This document shows, piece by piece, positions 23,743 to 43,647 of a stretch of 64,000 bases of DNA. Both the position numbers and the translations under genes were made by a program. Source of the DNA: Haemonchus contortus (taxonomy: Eukaryota > Nematoda > Chromadorea > Rhabditida > Trichostrongylidae). The notes beneath the pieces are model-generated. The model was not told where the DNA came from and did no database searches. It was given only the letters and a program-made list of their open reading frames with translations. Positions within the stretch are counted from its first letter, which is position 1. Every line of letters starts with the position of its first letter. Location of the stretch: positions 1,526,001-1,590,000 of the forward strand of contig LS997564.1 in NCBI GenBank assembly GCA_000469685.2. The letters are read 5' to 3'.

Positions 23743-24969
23743 TGACTTCGGTTGAAGTCGTGGATAAAATTTGTTCAGGTATTCCTTCGAAACGTTCTTT
23801 GAGCGAAACCTCTGAACAGGTAAGGAGATCGAGCCCATGGATGGTCACAAATGGCGTCAATCATGGCGCCAAATAGTATATTACTCATCTCTCCATGCAT
23901 TGATTTCTGGGGGCTGTTCCTAGAAATTGTTTATTGTTAGGAATTCAGCAGAGTGATTTTAAGGATTTAATTTTGAAATTTTTTTTTGTGTGCCAACATG
24001 TCATCTTACTGGAACCGAATTTAGCTTCAGGCTTTTTCATTCTATGCGAGTGAGCGAGCTCCTCACAGGACGAACGACGTTACAATCTTGCCACTACGAA
24101 TAAATAACTGTTTATTTTTTTATTAGTACTTACATGTGCCAATTACTTGATACGGAGAATTCCTTGGAGATTGCGATTCCTGCCTTTTTTCGCCCCATTC
24201 TTCAGCATTAGTTTTCTTTTTTTCAAAAGTCAGCTGACATTTCAACATTCCTTATTTCAATTTTTATTTTTTTATATGATTTCCTGAATTTTTTTTTCAA
24301 TTTTTCTCTGAATTTCGGACAACTTGCAGTGCAGAGCGAATGTAGGAACATAAGTTCTATTCAATGACAAGTGAACATGTGGACCTGCTCGAAGCTGGTT
24401 CCCAAGAAGGCATATTTTTTGAATTCACTCATTTATGGTCTGCTAATGTGTCGGAGCACGTATGACAAAGCCGACATCATTGGTTTTCGTGTAAAATTCC
24501 ATTTGAGCAGGGGCGGTTGTTGTGTCTCTCATACAGTCTTCAACGAATTCCAATGTGATTGATTCTTTCGTGCATACAGCCAGGCCTTTTGAAGTTATTC
24601 CTAGACCCAAGCAGATGTTCTTTTCTCAGAAACCTCTAAATCGACATAGATTTTCAGAAAGTCTCATTAAGTGGGTTCCAAGATCTCATGGCTATCGTGG
24701 AGCATTATTAGGTAATGATAACCAAGTTGGGCAGAAATGAGTGGGCAGCAGACGGTTTTCTGCATGTTGCATAAATTTTGATTGTTCTCATTGTTGTATC
24801 ATCCACTCTCTCTCTTACTTTCTTCCTCCCTTTCTTTACGGAATTTTGGAAGCATCTCGCACCTCTATACAGGGAGCCGTACTAAGATTCTTCGGAAGTA
24901 ACTAACTTTCATTTCAAAGGTTCCATCCTGCTCAACGAATAGGAACGTGTTTCACTTGTCAAAGGGATA
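23743..24969. other. Intergenic DNA, T-rich in part
   Basis: Between about 24100 and 24320 the plus strand is strongly T-rich. No gene or repeat family was recognised. Confidence 0.3.
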
Positions 24970-25065
24970 GAATATAGGGCTATCCCAGGCGGGAATCGAT
25001 CCTACGAACCAGATGGGAGCGCTATTTTACCACTGCCTCACCCACATGTCCTCTCTTTGCTGTAT
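24970..25065 (-). mobile_element. SINE head fragment
   Basis: Read on the minus strand it has GTGGGTGAGGCAGTGGTAAA (box-A position) and GGATCGATTCCCGCCTGGGA (box-B position), the arrangement of a tRNA-like SINE head. No matching body follows. The spacing and lack of a closed acceptor stem argue against a functional tRNA gene. Confidence 0.45.
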
Positions 25066-28000
25066 TGACACCAATTTTTCCGATTAAATGCTTGCTCAGA
25101 GTAGAGGCCAGCTAGTTAAAAATCCTCACGAAAGATTCCAAGGAGCTACTGTTCCACCCTTACTAAACCTCAATATGATTAATCCTGCCGTTATGTCCAT
25201 TTTTTCTCGGTTTTCTCGGTTCAAGCCACTGAAGTAATGTAAACACCATGTACTATTGTCACGAATTCAGGATACCGGCCGTCCAGTGAGTATGGAAACA
25301 AGGGGCGCCAGACGTCCGGAAACAGTTATGCAGTTGGCCAGAAGATTTGGAGAAATCGGAGCTGCTCAGGTTGAATTGTTTTGGAGTCGTCTTTTCAGGC
25401 ATTAAAAAGTTCAATAGTTGTGCTTCTATGAAGAGCATAGTTGGGTTAGCTTTGAAAGGGAGGAGAAGGTTAGGACTGTGTAACGGCGAAAGGTATTCAA
25501 AAATGAGCGGAGACAAGATATGCTCGTGTCCGCCTTCAGGAGTATGCGTCCGCTTCCAGTAGTGGTACCAATCAAGCCCAGCTGAATAAAGTTGGGAAAT
25601 ATACGACGAGAAGTAAATGCCGAAACTTTTAAAGCTCCCTGTATGCGGTACGCCATCAACGGCTTCATCACCTTCATAGTGTCTGAATTGGAAGCAGTAC
25701 CCAGTTTTCAATTAGCTACAGCTTTCATCATAGTCTGAGTGGGCATAATTACAACCCTTCCCTGTTGAGATAGATAGTTGAGCAACCCTACATCATCAGC
25801 GCTAAGAAAAACCACCTAGGTAGAAGGCTTGGGTAGCTATTTGACACGTATCCCAGTGGTGTTCGGCCTTTTGAAAGTTGGCGATCCTCTTAGAGGCTGT
25901 TTCGAAAAATATTCGTCATTGTTGAATAATTCATACACAAGGTCAGGTGCATCCGTAAATAAAATTGTGTAAGGTATAAATAGTCAAAACTTTTTGATCA
26001 TTCCTGTTTACAACTGTACTACTTTCTAGACGACAGAACTGTATCAGCCCGACCTGAGTATGCTATCGATAAGCGTACGATTTCAGCAAAATGATGTACA
26101 TCGTTCAAGAAATTCCCTTTTGGACGGTAAAGAGAACGCAAGAAATGTCGGACAGTCGAAAAGCGGACCGTGCACGCCCGTGAAAACAGGTACGTAGAAG
26201 GTTTCCCATGGCTCAAGTTGTTTCAATACTGAACCTCCCTCCCCCACGCTTGTGAGGTCCTATATTTCGGAATGATTATTGATTATACGTCTCGTGATAT
26301 CCATCTCGTGGTAAGCAAACGTTCATGAACATTCTGGCCGTACAGAGTCATATTAAACCCTGAGTCAGTTAGTTCAGAGGATAAATTCTTTGCTGCTTGA
26401 GGCAGATGTTGGCTAGGAACACGTGCTGATATTATCACCGGGAGATTGATTCCCACTATCAGAGATAATAAAAATTTCCTTCAATGGGAAATCTCACAAG
26501 GGTGGTTAGTTATGGACAAAACGCTCAGTCTCAGACGGGACTGGAACTCATACCTATGCTTTCTGCGCTACCTGGCCATACTGCACTTTATCCATGATAT
26601 TAGCAAAAGCTCGTCTGCCCTGAGTTCCTCGAAAATACTGAAAATAAAATTGATGAATTGATTTGATGAAAATAAGTGGTACTTGGTTTGCTAGCATTGC
26701 TTGCAGCCGCTCCCACTTGTCTGAAAACAATGAACTCTGAAAAAATATATGATTAATTGTTATAAATCGCAGCCGCAGCTACATAGTCCTGCTAAAACTA
26801 TGGGACCGGATGCGATATGATGCATACTCGTAGCGTGTCGTTCCCTAATGGATTAATTGGCCGGGGATGGATTCTGACAAAGGAAATCTGTAACAGTTCG
26901 TTTGAGTGGACGATGAGCGTCCGCTGTAGATTATTTGCTGCCCGTTGAACGGCCATACAGTATTTCTCTAGAAATCGAAAAGTAGTCTCCTCCCTCTGTT
27001 CGACCACGTTTTGGAAAGGGATCGATTGGCTTCTGATAGTAGCATATTCAACGAAGACAGCCTCTAAAGTTGGCATTCATTGCAAACCCTAATAAGAATA
27101 ACTTGGTTTCTCGAGCTCAACTGCATGCTTTGTCCTGTTATGCTATCTGTCTTTTTCGGGCTGTGGCAGTAATTCCTAGGAAATGATTTGAAAAGTGTCT
27201 GTTATACTTATCGTTTTGATTGGTGTGTGATCACTACCCCTATTGCTTGGTGTATTACTCCTGCACAGCCAGCTGATACACATGGGTATCTCCTGGCGCC
27301 CACTCAGTGATTATCTAGAATGAGTAATTACTCTCCTGCTTCCCTCTTACGTCGCAATCGGGGAGTTTGATCCCGGTAGGGGCCCGAAGATCTGCTTCAG
27401 GAAGCCCGTCGGACACCTCAAATGGTTCGGTTCGTTTGAGAGTACCTAATTGGAAAGTTCTGCTCGTGAAAGGGTGTAGCGTATAAATCTGGGGGCGATA
27501 GGGTTAGCGATCATGCCTGTGCGTAACCCTACGTCTTACACTAACTGTTAGTTTGGAAGTTGATGGGTTTTCCGAAATTTTATTTATGTTCAAAGCCTAG
27601 AGGTAAACTTTTGAGGGGTTAGCATTTCGAAAGCAGTTGGATCATTTCGGCATTTCCAAAAATCGAAATGGAGTTTTTTCGGCTTGTGGTGCAGACGGCT
27701 TGTATAGTTTTCGGCCTTAACTATGAAAAAAACTAACAGGTGACGAGCAGGCAAGCCATTTTTTCTTCAAATCGCTCTCCCTTCCAGCAGCAGCCTGAAG
27801 CTTCCTGCAAGCCTTGCATCTTGCGCTTCGTCCCTCACCCTTCAAATTCATGTCAAATTACGGATCATTGCTGTTATTCGGAGGCGTCGAACGTTATCGT
27901 TGTACAGAGAATGGGAAGAATAGCATAACTATAATAGCTCTGCCTAAATGAGAGCTGAGCCGTTGGAGCCCAGGTAACTGGTTGAGAATTCGTCAAACTA

Positions 28001-28334
28001 GCAACTTGGGTGGTTGCAGATGGGGTTCAACTGTATGGTTTGGATTTACGCCCCGCTCATTTTGGAAAACTCCCACTTGAGCTGGCCTCGCCAGATGCAA
28101 ATAAGTAACGCACAAAAAATATCAGGGAATAATGATCTGAAACACAGGAAATGGCTTACATATTTCCATGTGCATTTTACTGAATACGAAATTCATGAAG
28201 AGCACTTCGGTACAAGGTAAAAAAGGCCAAAAATCCGGGCTATTTCTCTGCGACGTGCTGATAGAGGACAATTGATAGACTCTTTCGGTATATATCAATC
28301 CTCATTTTCGGGGTGCACCCCTACCTGTCGACTT
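25066..28334. other. Intergenic DNA with two tRNA-like scraps
   Basis: Box-B-like segments embedded in tRNA-like context occur at about 26370-26465 (GGGAGATTGATTCCCAC) and 27310-27400 (GGGGAGTTTGATCCCGG); both look like SINE heads. A 150-codon minus-strand frame at 25259-25711 has no recognisable feature. No gene is supported. Confidence 0.3.
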
Positions 28335-28475
28335 CCACTCAGAATCGCAATGGGATTTGGAATGCGTATGCAGCTTATATAATGGCTTGCGGTGGCTAGT
28401 CGATGCTCAAAGCGGCGCTTTTATCCTCCCTGGCGAGTGTAACACCAATTAATCCACCCATGGAATAGTAAATTA
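28335..28475 (-). mobile_element. SINE body copy
   Basis: Read on the minus strand, the blocks GGTGTTACACTCGCCAGGGA, GGATAAAAGCGCCGCTTTG and GACTAGCCACCGCAAGCCAT follow the order of the SINE body in the copy at 1155-1455. The tRNA-like head is not evident. Confidence 0.5.
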
Positions 28476-35945
<7,470 letters not shown>

Positions 35946-36162
35946 ATGGGTGATCGACCCGATTGGAAATGTGTCTTTACCTACGTGCAATGTTTCTACA
36001 AACAATTCCGTGAACACCCTTAAAGGCATTGTGTACGAAAAGTTGACCATTCTGAGTAACCCAGAAGCCCTGCCATTCAATGGTATCACTATAATGGAGT
36101 TCAAATTTGGAAACTCTATTCTTGAAACTCTACATAATTTTGCCGTGCCCATTTCCGTTTGA
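35946..36162 (+). pseudogene. Short protein-like open frame, unidentified
   Basis: About 71 codons are open from after a TGA at 35943 to a TGA at 36160, with content such as NTLKGIVYEKLTILSNPEAL and ITIMEFKFGNSILETL. There is no start context or clear splice site. It ends about 25 bases before the small inverted repeat at 36186-36252. It is likely a decayed coding fragment; the family is unknown. Confidence 0.2.
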
Positions 36163-36185
36163 ATTTACGCCTGAAAACTTTCACA

Positions 36186-36252
36186 GGGCGCGTTCATAGT
36201 GCGACGCCGAAGTCGGTCGATGAAAAAGCGGCGGAAGTATGAATGCGCTCTT
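36186..36252. mobile_element. Small inverted repeat resembling the foldback element termini
   Basis: The left end GGGCGCGTTCATA and the complement of the right end GAGCGCATTCATA form an imperfect inverted repeat enclosing about 40 bases. Both ends resemble the terminus of the large foldback element at 53951-54993 (GGCCGCATTCATACTAG). It may be an internally deleted or related miniature element. No clear target duplication is seen. Confidence 0.35.
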
Positions 36253-37834
36253 TAGGTGTTCTGCAGCGTGAGAGGTCCTTACCTAAAAATAAACTTGGTG
36301 TTCAGTGACGCGAAATCCGCGTGACATCTTGATTTTGTTGGGCAACACGTCACTTTGAGGTGATGTCCCCAACACTTGTTAGCACCTGTTGGGTGCACTG
36401 CCCCAGAGCCCTTTTAGGCACCACCCATTTGGCAGGGAACGGTCATAAGGTTTTCGCTCTTATCATTGTTATGATGGTTTTTGTGAAACCATCTGGGGTG
36501 CATAAAATGTACGTACAACTATAGCATGAAAATAAGCCCAATTCCCGTACACAATGTCTTTAAGAGTCAGTACATAGCTTTACTTTCGTGTGGTTTCCAA
36601 ATGTAGGCTTTTATAGTCAGTGTAGACACTTGTCGTCGGTTTTGGTTTGTCGCAATGACCTATCTTTAGCTTCTTATACCTTCTTCAGAAGGAACGTTTT
36701 CGTGTTGCTGTATGAGCTCTATGAACCAAGAATTCCGGACTAATCCGGGTACCTAACCTGATAATATGTATCGTTTATCTCTGAAATCTGTTGACGTCAT
36801 TTCAGTGTTGTGCCATAGTGAACCCATACAGAGCAATGTTTTGTAAACTGGCAGTGATTTTCATTAGGGGCGTGGTTTCCTGTGATTATATTGGTCGCCC
36901 CAACCAACCAGCATGACCAAATGATGTCCGGCGCCCCGCCCCTCCCCTCGTTATCGGATTTCTTATGCTTTATGTGCTTGTCCCTATTAGATGTGTTCGT
37001 CTTGATTTAGCAACCATCTTGTGCTCTTTCGTCCACTTCTACCTGTATATGACCGCCGGATTCGTGATACTTTCTAGTCGTAAAGCAATGCCAATTATGA
37101 ATGGATTAGGTGTAATCGCTAAGAGCTGCCGCCATTCACACTCGCCACGCAATCTTGGTCTATACCATATCACATGCATACAACCATTGAACACGTACTA
37201 TTTACCGATTACAAGGGAACTTCTAGTTTGACCGTTTTATATTGTATATGTGTTAAATTTATACACCGTATATTAATCTTTCATTAATATGCTCTAATAA
37301 ACATACTCTGTTACAGTATCATAGTCATAAATCGATAACAACAACAACAAACGTAACTCTGTAAAATGTAAAAAAAACCTTACATCCAACGACAGTACCT
37401 CGTATTCCTCGACAAAACGGCAGATGAACAAGACGACTCCATCATGCTATTCTACAAGGGGAGGGAAAAAAGAAAGAGTCAAGAAAATTGGGTAAGAAGT
37501 GGAAAAAATTAAACTTTCCAATTCCTGACCTCATGTTTTTTGACTTTAACCTTAAACTCTACGGAACATAGAAGTTTAAGGTTCAAGCCGAGAACTTCAC
37601 AGGCAGAAAGAAATAGGTAAGTATACAACAAAGCTGCAAAGAATTCGATAGAACTTCAGAAATCTCTATGTTCCACGATCAGTCAGAAATGTCTTCATGA
37701 TGGCATACAGCTTTAGATGACAACTACATTAGCAAATGTATAATTAGCGTATAGTTATAGAGAGAAAACAATGTTTTTCACTACTTCAACAGTACACACA
37801 ATAAAATACAGTATATATCACAATAAAAACAACT
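36253..37834. other. Intergenic DNA downstream of dph-1
   Basis: The stretch is AT-rich towards 37250-37830. It holds a short CAA repeat near 37340. Plus-strand AATAAA sequences occur near 37295, 37798 and 37821, but no plus-strand gene ending here was found. No clear minus-strand polyadenylation signal for dph-1 was identified. Confidence 0.3.
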
Positions 37835-39910
37835 TCACTTCTCTTCAGCCGTCACCACAACCTTCTCCCGCCTTTTAGTCCTCACAGGCCGATACGATTC
37901 GTGATTATTTGTCCAGGGACCCAGTGAATCGTTAGCATAGTAGTCCATTGGATAATGGGTTGAAGGCATTGATACCTAAATAAAGCAACACATAATATAT
38001 AATTTACTGATTATTTTCAGATAGATGCTTTCATATAGCAGATTAAAGAAAGTGGACAACTTTACAACTACGTTTAACGAACCTCATCGAGTGCAACCAT
38101 AAGTTCGTAGGGAGATAGGAGTGGCTTTTCGTATTCTGCACCCCAGTCTATTGAGAGACGAGGGCAGGCAACTTGAACCCAACTAAAATGGATCAATTAA
38201 GAAAAAAAGAAAAACACATTCCTCTAGAATCAATGCACACTCTCATACCAATCAACTTCTTCGAACATCGCCAATTTCTCAGGAAAAATTTCTGACATGA
38301 GAACTCGTATAAACTGTTTATTTTTGCTTTCCAATTTTCGCTCCAACTCCTGAAAAAAGAATTTTGAAGCACAAAGACAGACCAGTCACGATGGAGAGCG
38401 GAAACACGAGCAACCAAGGTCAGCAAAGCGGCAAAATGCAAAAAAAAAACTTAAATTTCTGATCAAATTTGGATGTTTATTCAGTCTGATAACCATAGAA
38501 GCTGATAGCTAGGGGAAGAATTGAGATACTTCACAAACCAGCTCACCTCAACAATCTTGATATTCCCTTGTCGACCAAGTGTTCCTTGGATGATACCGAA
38601 TGTAGTGCATTTACGAGCTATATCAATGGCCTCTGAATAACGATCAAGTACTACATCGTAAAAGGAATGGTAATAAACTTTCTGTCACTTTCAAAGTCTC
38701 ATGCCGTATAAAGGATTAGCTAAGGAAGTCACAAAAATAAATAATACTAATGATAGTGAAAAATTAATGGAAAAAAAGACTAACTTTTACGAATTTTCAA
38801 CATTTTGTCAAAGTCGTAATATTCCCGAGTGAATTTCCTGGAGTATGGATCATATTGGAACATTTTTAAGGTGGGATTATGCATCATTAAAGACTCCAAG
38901 TGGAATCTTCCATCACCGAGATATCTGAAGGAGGAACATATTGGAAAGAAGTATGCATAGACTTTCGCAAATGACGTACATGGCAGCATCGCAGCTATCA
39001 TCTAGTCTTGGAGATGTACAACCCAAAATCTCTCCTGGACTTAACGGTTTGCATTGTGGAATAATGATCTCGAGCCCACTATCCTCCAATGCATTACGCG
39101 CAGCCTGAATTGACAATGATCCCGACTGAACCAAAAAACAATTAAAAAGGGTAGATATACCTGCAAAGAGCCGACAAACTGAATCGTGCTAACTAGAGCA
39201 ATTTTACAAGGAGCAGTGAAATTAGCTTTTATACAGTCCACAAAATGACTAATGTTGATGTTGATATTGACAAATATATAAAGCATTGCTATTCCTTCAG
39301 TGTTTTGAATGGGTACTAGGCAACTGTGGCCATAGTGAACCAGCAAATCGCAACCTGAAATTCAAGAATCCTAAAGATAAAGTCTATTCGCTTCCACGCA
39401 TGGTTGTTTTTAAAAGATAATAATCACACAGATTTTAAAATTTTCACTTGAAAATTGGAAATGCTCGGCTTGACTCCAATACTTACCTAATGCTTTCGCT
39501 GTATAATCGTCCACACAACACGCACCATAGGTAACATCTCCCATGATTACAGTTTCACAGCCGGTATATTTTTCGAGAATATCGGAAATCAGGCAGGAAT
39601 ACATAAGCAATCCTTCAGGAAATTGTAGAGCGACTAAATCAGATATTACAAAGATGAGCCCAAAAAGGATAATTAAAAGGCAAAAACAAACCCAATTTAC
39701 TGCCAGTTGTCCGAATTTTCCAAATAGTTTTTGGTATTTCGAACGTATAGTTAGATGGAAGCTGAAACATTATTGTCAACGAAAACAGAAACAAAAAAGG
39801 GCGTCGAGTTTTGCAGGACTTCTTACAATTTTCATATCACTCTGAAGACTCTCATCAGCTGCGATCTCCTCCACCTGCGCAGCAAGGCGAGCCGGCCCGG
39901 CTTTACTCAT
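37835..39910 (-). CDS. dph-1: Diphthamide synthase subunit DPH1
   Basis: Ten exons join in frame on the minus strand: 39827-39910, 39701-39761, 39487-39633, 39161-39354, 38980-39104, 38785-38924, 38547-38632, 38249-38349, 38083-38182 and 37835-37975. They encode 392 residues. The family's blocks are unmistakable: [127 protein letters not shown] and [12 protein letters not shown]. The cysteines in GACC, EILGC and VAC match the three known to hold the [4Fe-4S] cluster. With DPH2, DPH1 transfers a 3-amino-3-carboxypropyl group from S-adenosylmethionine to a histidine of elongation factor 2, the first step of diphthamide synthesis in the cytosol. The start is the first ATG after a TTTCAG acceptor. 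Confidence 0.96.
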
Positions 39911-39924
39911 TCCTTCAAGGCTCT
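39911..39924 (-). promoter_or_regulatory. Likely spliced-leader acceptor and short leader of dph-1
   Basis: On the minus strand the sequence reads ACTTTCAG, then 12 bases, then the ATG of dph-1. A strong acceptor this close to the start, with no recognisable upstream coding exon, is the usual sign of nematode spliced-leader trans-splicing. A short upstream non-coding exon is an alternative. Confidence 0.55.
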
Positions 39925-40652
39925 GAAAGTCTGCCACTACAGCACGTTTTGAAACCAGAATCGTAGATACCAAAATAAGAAATATTTCCTAGAGAGAAAA
40001 GGCAATTCTCCAAGCACCCATGAATTTCTTTACAAACCGTGCATTTCAGTTTATTAACGAATCCCAAACAAAAGTAATAAGACGTTTCAGAAGAAAGAGG
40101 AGAAAACAATGGCAAAAGCGGCTCTATCCATTCTACGCAAGCTTCACCGCTACAGCCATCGAAAAGAAAAAGCCGATGGAATGCAGGTGTCACCCGTGAC
40201 CGCACAGGACACACATGGCTTACATTCCGTTGACGCCCAACGTAGATTCCATTGATGTTGTCGGATTTTTTTTTTGAATTTAGATCTTTTGTTTTAACAT
40301 TTTTGGTTACGCAGCTTCATCTAAATAATACATTTAGATGAGTGACCTTTTCAAAGCATTTGGGAAAAAATCAGCCTAGAATTCAGGTGATACTGTTCCT
40401 TCAGCAGTGATCTCTTTTCCCGGAATCTTACAGTTTTGAGCCGATCAATCATCATTAAATTGATGCCATATTTAATAATACACGTGTCGTCTGATCACAT
40501 TTTAGCTTCTTACTTTACTTACTAATAGAATAACCCTTTGATATTGCATGGTTGTCTTAGTATTTTTCATCTTTTTTGCTCAGTTAGTCCGGTTTTCTCA
40601 CTTGGACCTTATCATGCAAATCAAACGTCCTGCTGTTGGAAGGTTTTCCAGT
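39925..40652. other. Shared upstream region between dph-1 and the spinster gene
   Basis: dph-1 and the spinster-like gene are transcribed away from each other, so the 1.1 kb between their starts should hold both promoters. No TATA box or other named element is evident. The only strong structure is the hairpin at 40653-40727. Confidence 0.4.
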
Positions 40653-40727
40653 CTTCGTTACAATAATAACTCTCGAAACATTCTGAATGTTCATCAGAAT
40701 GTTTCGAGTGTTATTATTGTAACGAAG
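40653..40727. repeat. Near-perfect hairpin, 34-bp arms, in a divergent promoter region
   Basis: Two 34-base arms (40653-40686 and 40694-40727) are inverted copies with a single mismatch and flank a 7-base loop. Each arm contains CGAAACATTCTGA and a TTACAATAATAA segment, or their complements. It lies about 305 bases upstream of the spinster-like start and about 740 bases upstream of the dph-1 start. It could be a very small foldback insertion or a small-RNA precursor. Confidence 0.85.
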
Positions 40728-41000
40728 TGAGTCATGATCTCTTAATGAATAATGCTCCGTTGTAAGATTTGTATTTAATCTTTCCTGACGTTTCTTGACA
40801 CTCTAAGCGATGTCCCACTCACTTACTTCTATCCCATAGCCCTTCTTTTACGGAGCGGCAATTTAGAAACGATCTACATGGATTAGGAAAGCATACGCCA
40901 TAATGGAAGGAAGGCGCACCACAGAGCAGGGAAGGATGAGTCCCGTGACCGTTCCAGCAATGATTCCCGTCCTCGATGGTGGGTGAACATTTGGCTGAGT

Positions 41001-41032
41001 TCCGCTTCAGTTGCCGTTGAGGAGAATTGATC
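41001..41032 (+). promoter_or_regulatory. Likely spliced-leader acceptor and leader of the spinster gene
   Basis: TCCGCTTCAG ends at 41010 and is followed by a 22-base leader and the ATG at 41033. No upstream coding exon is recognisable, so this is probably the trans-splice acceptor for the transporter mRNA. Confidence 0.5.
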
Positions 41033-43558
41033 ATGAAAGGTTCCATTTTGGCAGAAGGAGTCACATCAAAGAAGATATTTGCTGTGGCTATCCTGCTCGC
41101 AGTAAACTTGCTAAATTATATGGATCGTTTTACGATCGCCGGATTACTTGGAAGACTTCAGGATTATTTCTTTTTGAATGATAAAGAAGCAGGAATGTTA
41201 CAGGTAGTTCAAGAATATGTTGACTTATTAGAGCTCAAATTCTAATAATTTCAGACAGTTTTTATTGTTTTCTTCATGCTGTTCGCTCCGGTATGTGGGT
41301 ATTTTGGGGACCGATACAATCGGAAATTCATTATCATTGCTGGCCTTATAGTTTGGATAAGTGGTGTTATGCTGTCGACATTAGTTGGACGAAATGTGCG
41401 TTGGGTTCGAAATTACGATCATGTTCAAATATCCTTACCACGTATCACTCGTATTTCAACGTGTGTACATGACATTTCTTTTTTAATGCTTGCGGGTGGA
41501 GAAAAATCTCAAAGATCATCTTTTCAGCATTTCCTTCTGTTCCTGTTTCTACGAGGAGTAGTTGGAATTGGCGAAGCGACTTATTCAACGGTCGCACCTA
41601 CCATAATCGGCGACATCTTCATTGGTCCGATGCGAAGCATTGCTCTCATGGTGTTTTATTTTGCTATACCTGTTGGCAGGTAAAGTTCATTATTCGAAGC
41701 AGAACACCTTCATGAATCGTAGAGCATGCCATTTTCATTTTTCATGTTTTCCATTTTCAGTGGGTTGGGATTCATTGGTGGCTCAACAATTGCTCTGTGG
41801 ACTGGAAGCTGGCAGTGGGGCGTAAGGTGAAGTTTCTTCTTCTATGTTCAACTATCTGGAACCCATGTTTCTGGATACTTGAGTTTGCTCCTGGTTTTTG
41901 CTGCTGCATTGAGATGTAAAATGTACTGCTCGAACTTTCCCGAACTGTTTCACAACTTCGAGCTTCTTTTCTTTCAATAGACTGTTGTCACTAAACTTTT
42001 GATCGCCGAGTTGTTGCTGATGGATCATGAAAAAACCACTTTAGGTTCACCCCCATTATTGGCGTATTCTTCCTTATCCTTATAATCTTTGGGCTCGAAG
42101 AGCCAGCTCGCGGTCAAGCTGAACACGCTCAGATTGAGCCAAGCACATTAATGCAGGATCTCAAATACCTGATGAGTGTGTAAGTTGTATTGCTTATCCT
42201 AATGTCTTTGGAGATTACTTATCATATTTTTTCTCCAGACGAACTTATTTACTGACCACTTTGGGATTTACGACCGTTGTGTTTTGTGTTGGTGCTGCAA
42301 GTTGGTGGACACCGCAGCTGATGACATATGCTTATGGAATTCAGCATGGTATGGATAACGTTCCGAAGGATGAAGTGGCACAGTGAGTTGATTTCGTACT
42401 TAAACATCTGTGTTCGTTCTGTTTTCAAAAATCCGCTTAATTGTAGCATTTCTGTGATATTTGGAGTAATCACATGTTGTGCTGGAATTGTCGGTATCAT
42501 TGCCGGCTCTACAATAGCTCAGGTATGATCGTTTTCATCTTAAGGAACGTACAGCCCTTTCTATGAATTTGTCTTTTGTCGAAACTTGCACCATTTTACA
42601 ATTTCAAGCTATTCTTTCTAATCAGGCGTGGAGAGAAGGCAATTGGTGCTTTCGCGCTTCGCACCGTGCCGATGCGTTCGTATGTGCAGCTGGATCCCTT
42701 CTTGCAGCTCCACTGTTATTCATTGCCTTAATTGTCGGGAGCCACTCCCTTGATTATGCTTGGGTAGATTGCTTCGAATATTACTCTATACATTTTCGGA
42801 GCTGAGGCACTTTTCATTTATATCCTCTGAAATTTCTTACTTTTCCAGATATTGCTGTTCTTGGGAGTCACTTGCATGTGCCTCAACTGGGCTCTAAATA
42901 TGGATATGTTGATGGTTCGTCAAAATATGCCTTTTTATGCTCAAATTGATTTCTTCTGTTGGACATAAGTCACTTGGCAGCTCCATCATTCTGCAATAAT
43001 TTCCAGAATGTTATCGTTTCACATCGCCGCGCTTCTGCCACTGCCATACAGACCTTGACAGGTCATTTGTTTGGTGATGCCTCATCGCCATACATAATCG
43101 GTTTTATTTCGGATGCTGTGCGAGGTCTGCGTGAAGGATCCTTAGTATTTACAAGACGTATACTGATAAGTGAAATTTTTAAGGAGATCAGACTTCTTCG
43201 GCAGCCAAGTACCATGCTTTGCAATGGGCGATGTTTCTACCGAATGGTATCCTTATCCTTAGCATTGGATGCTACCTTTGGGCTACGTTTTATATAGTTG
43301 CCGATCATCATCGCGCAAAACTTGAAATGCACGGTACGCATATTTTTGCCGTTCTGTGATATCAATTCTTTGGTTGCATGTCAAATGCGACCGACGCTTT
43401 TTACTGCAGATTGATTACCTTTACTTGCTTTGGACCATTTTTGTAGATCTTCGAGTTTATGTTTAGTGGATGACGAGTGGGCAAGTGACGTCGAGACTTT
43501 GGTACCCAGTGTTCAACCTGGACAGGGTGACGGAATAAGCAATATATTATACGAGTGA
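41033..43558 (+). CDS. Spinster-family MFS transporter (SPNS-like)
   Basis: Twelve exons join in frame: 41033-41203, 41255-41395, 41528-41679, 41761-41826, 42045-42179, 42239-42382, 42447-42522, 42626-42763, 42849-42914, 43007-43124, 43184-43333 and 43467-43558. They encode 482 residues, the usual family length. Diagnostic blocks are [15 protein letters not shown] (residues 26-40), the MFS motif [10 protein letters not shown] (72-81), [49 protein letters not shown] and [20 protein letters not shown]. Hydrophobic segments fit twelve membrane spans. Spinster proteins are proton-linked or facilitated carriers of lysophospholipid, sphingosine-1-phosphate or sphingosine, mostly in lysosome or plasma membrane; which substrate applies here cannot be told. 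The N-terminal cytosolic tail is short. The last exon was placed at a TATGTTTAG acceptor because nearer acceptors give immediate stops. Nematodes have several paralogues, so no number is assigned. Confidence 0.94.
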
Positions 43559-43647
43559 CGTGGTGCCTACCGCTGGGCAACTTTTCGGTATGGAAATTTA
43601 TAGAATTCTTTGTTAGTTTTCATTTGCCTAGTTGGTTTCTGTTGAGC

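Noticed and set aside
25259..25711. 150-codon minus-strand frame
   Set aside because: The residue content is not protein-like in any family I know, and overlapping frames on both strands are open.
38971..38985. dph-1 exon 5 donor at TAC|GTCATT
   Set aside because: It breaks the frame into a stop within four codons. The donor GCCAT|GTACGT keeps the conserved [11 protein letters not shown] block intact.
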